Origin: Coprobacillaceae bacterium UN01-12pH3A
Lineage (GTDB): Bacteria; Bacillota_I; Bacilli_A; Erysipelotrichales; Coprobacillaceae
NCBI GenBank assembly: GCA_027676805.1
Contig: JAQENU010000005.1
Span: 202,475 to 266,474 of the forward strand
Reading direction: 5' to 3'
Length of the DNA: 64,000 bases
Part shown: piece by piece, positions 57,385-64,000 of the stretch
Layout of the letters: each line of letters begins with the position of its first letter
How positions within the stretch are numbered: the first letter of the stretch is position 1
Notes under the pieces: model-generated
Databases searched by the model: none
The model's input: only the letters and a program-made list of their open reading frames with translations
What the model was told of the DNA's origin: nothing
Position numbers and translations under genes: made by a program

Positions 57385-58692
57385 ATGAGTAAATATGAAT
57401 CCTTATATAAACATTTGCGTCAGAATATCTTAGACGGGAAGTATCGCTATAAAGAAAAGCTGCCGTCTATTAGAGAAATGGAGAAGAATACCGGCTTGTC
57501 ACGAACGACGATCGAGGCAGCTTATGGACAGCTATTGGTAGAAGGCTATATCCTTTCGCGCCATAAAAGCGGTTATTTTGTAGATGTAGATCTTAAACAA
57601 AAACAGGAACTGGCGATTTTAAAACAGCCTCATACACCTAATGTAAGATTACATTATGAATATGACTTCAGCGGTGGGGCGGTGGATCCCTCGTCTTTTA
57701 ATATGGAATTATGGAAGAAATACATCCGTCAAGCTTTACAAGAGCAGGAAAGCTTGTATGAATACGGACAGCAGCAGGGAGAACTGGTATTAAGACAGGC
57801 ATTATGCCATTATACATCCATGTATCGCGGTGTTCATGCAAGTGAGGAGCAGATGATCATCGGTTCAGGTTTTCAGTCCTTGCTGACGATTCTTTGCGGT
57901 CTGTTAAAAAATGTAAAGCGGGTAGGGATGCCAAGAAGCGGCTTTTTGCATGCACAGATGATTTTCAGTGATTTTAATATTGAGACTATCATGCTGGAAG
58001 AAGATGAAGACGGTATCGTGATGGAATCTTTGCATAATGTTGAAATTGACTTTCTTTATTTAAATACATCTTCTGCCGGTCAAAAAGCAGGCGCATTGCC
58101 AATTTCACGCCGTTTGCAGATTATTGAATATGCCAGAGCGCATTCTATTTTTATTATAGAAGATGATCATAACGGAGAACTGCGCTATAGTGCAAAGCCT
58201 GTTCCTGCCATGCAGGGACAAGATCCGGAGCATATTATCTATATTGGATCATTCTCTAAGCTGATGGTTCCTTCTTTGCGTATTGCCTATATGGTTCTGC
58301 CACTTTCTTTATTAGATAAATATAGTATAAAAAGAGATTTTTACCATCAGAATGTATCTAAACTCGAACAGCTTGCCTTAGCTTATTTTATTGAAGAAGG
58401 ACAGCTGATTCGTCAATTAAAAAGACTGCGCCGCTTATACAGTAAAAAAAGCCGTATATTAATCGATAGTCTGAATCTTTATTTTCATCATCCTAAATTG
58501 CAGCTTGAAGAGACTGCTTTGCGCGTACGTGTCACTTTGTGTCAGCCGATAGATACAGAGCTTATTTTAAAGAAAGCGCATGAAAAAGGAATTGATTTGC
58601 AAATTCAGCAGCAACAGTGTCTGTTATCCTTTTCCAGTATATCCTTAGATAAGATAGAAGAGGGGATCAGGCTATTATCCCAGGTATTCTAA
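57385..58692 (+). CDS. MocR-type regulator (GntR HTH plus aminotransferase domain)
   Basis: 435 residues. An N-terminal GntR winged helix (about 5-68: KLPSIREMEKNTGLSRTTIEAAYGQL) is followed by a class I aminotransferase-like domain with the PLP-binding lysine in IGSFSKLMVPSLR near 290 and D-x-H-N-G near 248. PdxR and GabR are characterised members; they bind PLP as effector or cofactor. Divergent from the ECF S component with an inverted repeat between, so it probably controls vitamin B6 uptake. ATG 57385 follows AAAGGGG. Confidence 0.92.
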   Translation: MSKYESLYKHLRQNILDGKYRYKEKLPSIREMEKNTGLSRTTIEAAYGQLLVEGYILSRHKSGYFVDVDLKQKQELAILKQPHTPNVRLHYEYDFSGGAVDPSSFNMELWKKYIRQALQEQESLYEYGQQQGELVLRQALCHYTSMYRGVHASEEQMIIGSGFQSLLTILCGLLKNVKRVGMPRSGFLHAQMIFSDFNIETIMLEEDEDGIVMESLHNVEIDFLYLNTSSAGQKAGALPISRRLQIIEYARAHSIFIIEDDHNGELRYSAKPVPAMQGQDPEHIIYIGSFSKLMVPSLRIAYMVLPLSLLDKYSIKRDFYHQNVSKLEQLALAYFIEEGQLIRQLKRLRRLYSKKSRILIDSLNLYFHHPKLQLEETALRVRVTLCQPIDTELILKKAHEKGIDLQIQQQQCLLSFSSISLDKIEEGIRLLSQVF

Positions 58693-58714
58693 TCCTCACC
58701 TTTTGTATAAATGA

Positions 58715-58758
58715 AAAAACGGAGATCTCGCTTGAATAATACAGAGAGTCTCCATTTT
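58715..58758. terminator. Terminator shared by MocR and PFK genes
   Basis: GGAGATCTC (58721-58729) with GAGAGTCTCC (58744-58753), flanked by A and T runs. Confidence 0.7.
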
Positions 58759-58768
58759 TATATTGTTT

Positions 58769-60007
58769 TTATTTTTCTAAATGAGCAGTGCTTAAATATT
58801 GGGGAATCCCATCCTGATAAGAAAGATAGACTTCTCCGAGAATAAGCGGATATAGATAATGATAAAGTTTATCGGTAATATCGTTTCCAGCTTCATTGAT
58901 CCATTCCACAGGAACTTTCTTTTCATAGTTTGCAGCGGTTAAAACATCAATGGCACCGATCTCAATTTCATAATCCTCTTGATCTTTGCGGTTAAAGACC
59001 ATCATTTTTCCGGTTTCTCCGCGCAGTGCATGAAGAACAGCTTCTTTACCGATCAAGAAAGATTCGTCATTATCACATTTGCTGGCAATATGCATAGCGC
59101 ATCGCTGCAAAACATTTAATTCGATACTTCTCACCTTGCAGTGGAAGGCTTGGAAAGCGATTGTTTCCAATACTTTTGCCGTACCGGAATGGATAATATG
59201 TCCAAACGCATCCTTTTTCGTATAACGTGAATCCTGATCGAGATAATTGCCGTCTTTATCACGGATTCCTTCTGAAACAGCGATAACAACCCCACGCTTA
59301 TGCTTGAAGACTTCGGCAATAGCTTCAATAAATTTTTCTTTATCGAAAGTCACTTCCGGCAAATAGATCAGATCCGGAGCAGTGTTATAATCGTTTCTTG
59401 CTAAAGCGGCAGCCGCAGTCAGCCAACCGGCATTACGTCCCATGATTTCTACGATCGTGATCGATTCTAATTGATAGATCATACTGTCATGAGCAATTTC
59501 CAGCATCGAAGTTGCTACATATTTCGCTGCCGAACCAAATCCAGGGGTATGGTCGGTTCCCATTAAATCGTTATCGATTGTTTTAGGAATTCCGATGATC
59601 TTTACATCTTTTTTCATCATATTTGCATAACCAGATAACTTTAAGACGGTATCCATAGAATCATTTCCGCCGATATAAAAGAAATCTGTAATTTCTAAAC
59701 GTTCAAAAATATCGAATACTTCTTTATAAACATTAGGATCTTCATCATAATTAGGCAGCTTATAGCGGCAGCTTCCTAAAAACATGGCCGGAGTATGGCG
59801 CAGCTGTTCGAGTTTTTCTGCTGTGTCAAACTCTTTTTTTAAATCTAAATATTGAAGTGCCAGGAGTCCTTTGATGCCATTTACTGCACCATATATATTA
59901 TCAAATTGTTCTGATTCCAGACATTGAGCGATAACCCCTGCCAAAGAAGCATTGATCGCTGCCGTAGGGCCTCCGGACTGCCCGACTAAACAATTACGTT
60001 TTTTCAT
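58769..60007 (-). CDS. Pyrophosphate-dependent 6-phosphofructokinase
   Basis: 412 residues. Phosphate loop GQSGGPTAAINA near 9-20 and active-site motif PKTIDNDLMGTDHTPGFGSA near 131-150. The discriminating residue after G-G is in YIGGNDSMDT: Asp at the position where ATP enzymes carry Gly (GGDGS). That Asp together with Lys of PKTIDND is the hallmark of PPi use. Fructose-6-phosphate plus PPi gives fructose-1,6-bisphosphate, saving ATP in glycolysis. ATG 60007 follows GGAGG. Monocistronic. Confidence 0.9.
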   Translation of the reverse strand: MKKRNCLVGQSGGPTAAINASLAGVIAQCLESEQFDNIYGAVNGIKGLLALQYLDLKKEFDTAEKLEQLRHTPAMFLGSCRYKLPNYDEDPNVYKEVFDIFERLEITDFFYIGGNDSMDTVLKLSGYANMMKKDVKIIGIPKTIDNDLMGTDHTPGFGSAAKYVATSMLEIAHDSMIYQLESITIVEIMGRNAGWLTAAAALARNDYNTAPDLIYLPEVTFDKEKFIEAIAEVFKHKRGVVIAVSEGIRDKDGNYLDQDSRYTKKDAFGHIIHSGTAKVLETIAFQAFHCKVRSIELNVLQRCAMHIASKCDNDESFLIGKEAVLHALRGETGKMMVFNRKDQEDYEIEIGAIDVLTAANYEKKVPVEWINEAGNDITDKLYHYLYPLILGEVYLSYQDGIPQYLSTAHLEK

Positions 60008-60078
60008 AGATACCTCCAAAAAATTCACCTTTATTATCTTATCATAAATTGTCCTTTTTTGTCTAATATAAATTAAAA

Positions 60079-60096
60079 AAGAGCCGATTGGCTCTT
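60079..60096 (-). terminator. Terminator of IMP dehydrogenase gene
   Basis: Minus strand AAGAGCC-AATC-GGCTCTT followed by T4. Confidence 0.85.
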
Positions 60097-60098
60097 GA

Positions 60099-61607
60099 TT
60101 ATTTATTTTGGTTTGGCACTGAATCTTTTAAAACAACATCGTGTGCGCCACCTTCAACAATACTTGTTGAAGAGACTAATGTGATCTTTGCATTCTGCTG
60201 TAAGTCAAGAATAGAAAGAGCACCGCAGTTGCACATTGTTGATTTGATCTTATTCAATGATAAAGCCACGTTGTCTTTTAAGCTTCCGGCATAAGGCACA
60301 TAAGAATCGACCCCTTCTTCAAATGAAAGCTTAGAATCTCCTCCCATATCATAACGCTGCCAGTTACGTGCACGAGCACTTCCTTCGCCCCAGTATTCTT
60401 TCATATATTGTCCATTGATGACTACTTTATTTGTTGGGGATTCATCAAATCTTGAGAAATAACGCCCTAACATGATAAAGTCAGCTCCCATGGCTAAAGC
60501 CAAAGTCATATGGTAATCATGAACGATACCACCGTCACTGCAGATTGGGATATAAATCCCTGTTTCTTCATAGTATTCGTCTCTTGCCTGTGCAACCTCA
60601 ATAGTAGCAGTTGCTTGTCCGCGGCCGATTCCTTTTTGTTCACGAGTGATACAGATTGAACCGCCACCGATTCCTACTTTAATAAAGTCGGCTCCAGCCT
60701 CCGCTAAGAAACGGAATCCATCACGATCCACAACATTTCCGGCACCCACTTTTACGTTTTCACCATAATGTTCTCTGATCCATTCAATAGTAATTTTCTG
60801 CCATTCTGTAAATCCTTCTGATGAATCGATACATAAAACATCAGCTCCGGCTTCGATTAAAGCAGGAACACGTTCAGCGTAATCTCTTGTGTTGATTCCG
60901 GCACCTACGACATAGCGCTTAGATTCGTCAAGTAATTCATTTGGATTATCTTTAGCTGATTCATAATCTTTTCTAAATACAAAATACAGTAACTGCTGAT
61001 TTTCATTAATAATTGGCAATGCATTTAATTTGTTATCCCAAATCATGTCATTTGCTTCTTTTAAGGTAACACCTTCTTTAGCGTAAACTAATTTATTGAA
61101 TGGTGTCATGAATTCTTTTACTTTTGTAGTGGGTTCCATTCTTGTCACACGATAATCTCTCCCTGTAACAATCCCCAATAATTTACCATCTGCCGTTCCG
61201 TTATCGGTAACTGCCATAGTAGAGTGACCTGTTTTTTCTTTTAATTTAATCACGTCTTGTAAAGTTGCTTCAGGTGAAATGTTAGAATCACTTTTAACAA
61301 ACCCTGCTTTGTAATCTTTTACGCGTTTTACCATTGCGGCTTCATTTTCAATCGTTTGAGAACCATAGATAAATGAAACACCACCTTCTCTTGCTAAAGC
61401 GACTGCCATTGTATCATTTGATACAGACTGCATGATTGCGGATACAAGAGGAATATTCATCGTAATTGCTGGTTCTTCTCCCTTTTTATATTTCACCAGG
61501 GGTGTTCTTAAAGATACATTCTTTGTCTGACACTCAGCTGATGAATAACCAGGAACTAATAAATATTCGTTAAAAGTGTGTGAAGGTTCACTGTAAAAAA
61601 ATGCCAT
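60099..61607 (-). CDS. guaB: IMP dehydrogenase
   Basis: 502 residues. It converts IMP to XMP with NAD+ in GTP synthesis. Catalytic Cys in GGGSICITR near 326; two CBS domains are inserted at about 110-230 ([20 protein letters not shown]); the flap segment RYDMGG follows at about 430. CBS domains distinguish it from GMP reductase. ATG 61607 with AAAGGAG is the start; a longer frame to 61673 lies over the promoter. Consensus promoter upstream. No guaA in the window. Confidence 0.95.
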   Translation of the reverse strand: MAFFYSEPSHTFNEYLLVPGYSSAECQTKNVSLRTPLVKYKKGEEPAITMNIPLVSAIMQSVSNDTMAVALAREGGVSFIYGSQTIENEAAMVKRVKDYKAGFVKSDSNISPEATLQDVIKLKEKTGHSTMAVTDNGTADGKLLGIVTGRDYRVTRMEPTTKVKEFMTPFNKLVYAKEGVTLKEANDMIWDNKLNALPIINENQQLLYFVFRKDYESAKDNPNELLDESKRYVVGAGINTRDYAERVPALIEAGADVLCIDSSEGFTEWQKITIEWIREHYGENVKVGAGNVVDRDGFRFLAEAGADFIKVGIGGGSICITREQKGIGRGQATATIEVAQARDEYYEETGIYIPICSDGGIVHDYHMTLALAMGADFIMLGRYFSRFDESPTNKVVINGQYMKEYWGEGSARARNWQRYDMGGDSKLSFEEGVDSYVPYAGSLKDNVALSLNKIKSTMCNCGALSILDLQQNAKITLVSSTSIVEGGAHDVVLKDSVPNQNK

Positions 61608-61644
61608 GTTTTTATCTCCTTTTCCTTTGATTAATGTTTTAAAA

Positions 61645-61673
61645 ATTATACAGACTATAATGAAAAGTGTCAA
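61645..61673 (-). promoter_or_regulatory. Consensus promoter of guaB
   Basis: Minus strand TTGACA (61673-61668), 17-nt spacer, TATAAT (61650-61645), a perfect sigma-A match. Confidence 0.85.
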
Positions 61674-61846
61674 GAGAATTGTCGAATTATTTTGTATTAA
61701 TAGAAAAACATTTTTATTGATAGAATGGGAATAATTGAATGCATTTTAATAAATTGAAAATTATAGAATTCTGTTGAAAAATAGTCTATAATAGATACGT
61801 GAAATATTTGATTGGTTTTATCTTATCTTATAAAAAGAGATAATTA

Positions 61847-61875
61847 TTGACACAACAATTTTAGTGGTGTAAGAT
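61847..61875 (+). promoter_or_regulatory. Promoter of P-loop kinase gene with flanking inverted repeat
   Basis: TTGACA, 17-nt spacer, TAAGAT. The arms CACAACA (61851-61857) and TGTTGTG (61875-61881) lie over its -35 and -10, suggesting an operator. Confidence 0.6.
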
Positions 61876-61925
61876 GTTGTGTAGACAAAAAATAAGATTT
61901 AACGTAATTATAAACGGAGGTTTTT

Positions 61926-62513
61926 ATGAAAAAATTGATTTTAGTAACTTCTCCACCAGCAAGCGGAAAAACATTTGTATCTAAACAATTATCTAAAGCA
62001 TTAAAGAATATCGTATATTTAGATAAAGATACATTGATTCCACTTTCTCATCAGGTGTTTAGAGTAGCGCATGAAGAAGAGAACCGCAGTTCGGAATTCT
62101 TTGAAGAATGGATTCGCAATCCTGAATATGAAGTTATCGTGGATTTAGCTTTAGAAGCATTGGATTATGCTGAAACAGTATTGATCAATGCACCATTCAC
62201 TCGTGAAATTCGTGATCAAAAATGGATGGATCAGATGATGGAAAAATTAGCGAAAAAGGGTGCCAAATTATCTATTATTTGGGTACACACAGATGTTGAA
62301 ACATGTCGTCAGCGTATGATCGACCGTAATTCTGATCGTGATACTTGGAAATTGGCGCATTGGGATGAATATATTGCAGGACGTGATTTCTCAATTCCTA
62401 ATTTATTCCCAGATCCAAATTGTAATGGAGAGCTTATTGTTTTTGAAAATTCTTCTGATGAAGAGTTTAAAGCATCCCTTGAATCTGTTTCAAAATATCT
62501 AATGGAGAAATAA
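61926..62513 (+). CDS. P-loop kinase-like ATPase (zeta-toxin/AAA_33 type)
   Basis: 195 residues. Walker A SPPASGKT at 9-16, then LDKDTLIPLSHQVF, lid arginines in CRQRMIDRNSDRDTWK near 133, and a C-terminal helix. The fold matches small P-loop kinases (AAA_33, zeta-toxin or adenylate-kinase-like); no antitoxin gene precedes it, so a toxin role is unlikely. Substrate unknown. Long leader with an operator-like repeat suggests regulated expression. Terminator at 62517-62541. Confidence 0.82.
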   Translation: MKKLILVTSPPASGKTFVSKQLSKALKNIVYLDKDTLIPLSHQVFRVAHEEENRSSEFFEEWIRNPEYEVIVDLALEALDYAETVLINAPFTREIRDQKWMDQMMEKLAKKGAKLSIIWVHTDVETCRQRMIDRNSDRDTWKLAHWDEYIAGRDFSIPNLFPDPNCNGELIVFENSSDEEFKASLESVSKYLMEK

Positions 62514-62516
62514 TAG

Positions 62517-62541
62517 ACTCAACTTTGGTTGAGTTTTTTTA
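62517..62541 (+). terminator. Terminator after P-loop kinase gene
   Basis: ACTCAAC-TTTG-GTTGAGT followed by T6. Confidence 0.9.
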
Positions 62542-62559
62542 TTAGAAAGGAGCTTTATT

Positions 62560-63408
62560 ATGCCAAGTTTAGTTTTAGAAGGGGGAACTTTTCGCCCGAT
62601 CTTTTCTGCCGGAGCCATGGATGCTTTATTAGATTTAGGATTGGAGTTTGATTATGTCATCGGGGTTTCGGCTGGGATTTGCAACGGGTTCTCTTATGTA
62701 TCAAAACAAAAGGAGAGAAATTTAGAAGTTGTCCGTCAGTTTCGTCATGATAAGCGCTATATTGGAAAACGGCATTATTTGAAAGAACGCTCACTGTTTG
62801 GGATTGATTTTATTTATAATCAGATTCCAAATACCTTGATTCCTTTTGACTATGACACCTTTATGGAGAATCCTTGTCAGATAAGAGTAGGGGTAACGAA
62901 TGTAGAGTCGGGAAAGTGTGAGTATTTAGATGGGAAAATGACAGATAAGACAAATGTGATGCTTCAGGCTACCTGTGCCATTCCTTTTATATTTCCGGCT
63001 ATAAAAATAGGAAAGAATAAATATTATGATGGCGGACTAAGTGACCCGATCCCAATAAAAAAAGCCATGAAGGACGGGAATAAAAAACATCTTATTCTGC
63101 TGACGCGAACGAAAGAATATCGTAAAGAATTAAACACATCAACAAAAATGGCAGCAAAGACAATTCGGCATATATATCCGAAGCTGGAATCCGTTTTATT
63201 GAATCGTCATCTTTTATATAACGATACGGTTGCCTTTTGTGATAAACTAGAAGCAGAGGGGAGTGCGGTTGTTTTGCGCCCCAGCTATGAATTAGATTCT
63301 ATGGAAAAGGATATCGAGCAGTTAAATAAAAACTATGAAGCAGGATATCGGTTAGTCATGGAAAATCAAAAACGGATCAGACAGTTATTTGATGAAGAGG
63401 AGGAGTAA
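62560..63408 (+). CDS. Patatin-like phospholipase
   Basis: 282 residues. Oxyanion glycine loop LEGGTFRPIFSAGAMDAL near 6-23, serine elbow GVSAG (35-39, Ser37), catalytic Asp in YYDGGLSDPIP near 150. The Ser-Asp dyad is intact. Bacterial patatins of this RssA/YjjU-like group act on lipids in the cytosol; the substrate is unproved. RBS AAAGGAG. It ends 1 nt before the nitroreductase start, so the two are one operon, a pairing without obvious functional logic. Confidence 0.88.
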   Translation: MPSLVLEGGTFRPIFSAGAMDALLDLGLEFDYVIGVSAGICNGFSYVSKQKERNLEVVRQFRHDKRYIGKRHYLKERSLFGIDFIYNQIPNTLIPFDYDTFMENPCQIRVGVTNVESGKCEYLDGKMTDKTNVMLQATCAIPFIFPAIKIGKNKYYDGGLSDPIPIKKAMKDGNKKHLILLTRTKEYRKELNTSTKMAAKTIRHIYPKLESVLLNRHLLYNDTVAFCDKLEAEGSAVVLRPSYELDSMEKDIEQLNKNYEAGYRLVMENQKRIRQLFDEEEE

Positions 63409-63409
63409 C

Positions 63410-63946
63410 ATGGAACTATCTGAATGTATTGAAAACAGAAGAAGTATTCGCCGTTATTTAAATAAGCCGGTGGATCGTGAAATCATCAAGGCTTTAATCA
63501 AAGCTGCAAGTGATGCCCCATCTTGGAAGAATTCTCAGGTTTCCCGCTATTATGTTGTGGATCGTCCGGAAACTAAAGAAGCATTTTTGCCTTGCTTGGC
63601 TGAGTTTAACCAAAAGAATGTGAAAGATGCACCTGTTATCATTGTTTCTACAGTCGTCAAAAACCGCAGCGGCTTTGAACGCGATGGCAGCTATACAACG
63701 CATCTAAAAGATGGTTTTCAGTATTTTGACAATGGTCTGCAAGTCGAAAATCTATGCTTAAAAGCTTATGATCTTGGTTTAGGAACATTGATTATGGGAA
63801 TTTATGATAATGAAGCTATCCGTACATTCTTTGCGATACCGGATAATGAAGAAGTAGTTGCTGTGATTGGGGTAGGGTATGCAGATATTGCACCGGAGCA
63901 GCCTATGCGTAAAGGCATTGAAGAAATTGTGCATTTTAAAGAATAA
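63410..63946 (+). CDS. Nitroreductase-family protein
   Basis: 178 residues. FMN-binding family features: NRRSIRRYLNKPVD near 8-22, PSWKNSQVSRYYVV near 39, GLQVENLCLKAYDLGLGTLIMG near 111-132, GYADIAPEQPMRKGIEEIVHF at the C-terminus. A small NAD(P)H-dependent flavoprotein of the NfsB/YfkO-like group; natural substrate unknown. GAGGAGG precedes ATG 63410; an upstream in-frame start lies inside the patatin gene. Last complete gene in the window. Confidence 0.92.
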   Translation: MELSECIENRRSIRRYLNKPVDREIIKALIKAASDAPSWKNSQVSRYYVVDRPETKEAFLPCLAEFNQKNVKDAPVIIVSTVVKNRSGFERDGSYTTHLKDGFQYFDNGLQVENLCLKAYDLGLGTLIMGIYDNEAIRTFFAIPDNEEVVAVIGVGYADIAPEQPMRKGIEEIVHFKE

Positions 63947-63956
63947 AACCAAGCTT

Positions 63957-63968
63957 TTGTGATACAAT
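63957..63968 (+). promoter_or_regulatory. Extended -10 of the next gene (outside window)
   Basis: TTTTGTGA-TACAAT; TG-A-TACAAT fits an extended -10. The gene it serves begins beyond 64000. Confidence 0.4.
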
Positions 63969-64000
63969 CCCACCAAAGTAGACAGATGAAATAAATAAAA

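Larger units (their letters stand above)
61608..61925. other. Divergent promoter interval guaB / P-loop kinase
   Basis: Besides the guaB promoter it holds TATAAT at 61788-61793 and the promoter at 61847-61875 on the plus strand, and no gene. No purine riboswitch was recognised. Confidence 0.5.

Noticed and set aside
1..64000. CRISPR arrays, intact insertion sequences, rRNA genes
   Set aside because: No regularly spaced repeats, transposase genes with terminal inverted repeats, or rRNA sequence seen.

Overview
The window is low-GC Firmicutes DNA. Promoters match sigma-A consensus, purine-rich Shine-Dalgarno sequences sit 6-12 nt before most starts, and rho-independent terminators are abundant. 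Two CotF-like spore-coat genes, a pyrophosphate-type phosphofructokinase, GH36 and GH78 glycosidases, and many small secreted or membrane proteins suggest a spore-forming gut anaerobe, most likely in or near the Erysipelotrichales. That placement is an inference from gene content; no marker gene here fixes the species.

Layout. 1-2216: end of a bacitracin-type ABC exporter. 2260-4061 (minus): HAD phosphatase plus ROK regulator with a palindromic operator. 4178-6663: methyltransferase behind an apparent transcription attenuator, then a TetR regulator and a second methyltransferase joined by two copies of one operator. 6728-13755: Mbeg1-like hydrolase, CmpB-like membrane protein, ZIP transporter, aspartokinase, monofunctional glycosyltransferase 51 and an esterase. 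13780-18472: gltX diverging from tRNA-Gln(CTG), followed by a decayed mobile element (broken integrase, broken XRE repressor, Ltp-repeat membrane protein), a lipoprotein and tRNA-Glu(CTC). 18601-28640: housekeeping and stress genes (AIM24, Ca2+-ATPase, GNATs, spore coat, acylphosphatase, flavodoxin, DUF218, DUF368). 28859-39853: carbohydrate region (alpha-galactosidase, alpha-L-rhamnosidase, AraC and RpiR regulators, PfkB kinase), SRAP protein and a CCG-domain protein.

40005-45640 is an AT-rich accessory island. Its core is a tandem array of three paralogous secreted 54-57 aa peptide precursors (signal peptide, H-x-H-D-x-x-C-G-Y motif, C-terminal I-E-G-D/E-P-P-I), one intact TPR protein translationally coupled to a precursor, a truncated copy of that TPR gene, and two 47-bp promoter blocks identical at 45 positions. 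This resembles a duplicated peptide-signalling cassette of RRNPP type, though the TPR protein has no obvious HTH. The island also holds small membrane-protein operons, a secreted-protein pseudogene, an orphan consensus promoter and a remnant of a second tyrosine recombinase.

45841-64000 returns to ordinary chromosome: OmpR-type two-component system, tag, rarA, SDR, cold-shock protein, a five-gene ECF-sigma/ABC-transporter operon, an ECF S component divergent from a MocR regulator (probably vitamin B6), PPi-phosphofructokinase, IMP dehydrogenase, a P-loop kinase, a patatin and a nitroreductase.
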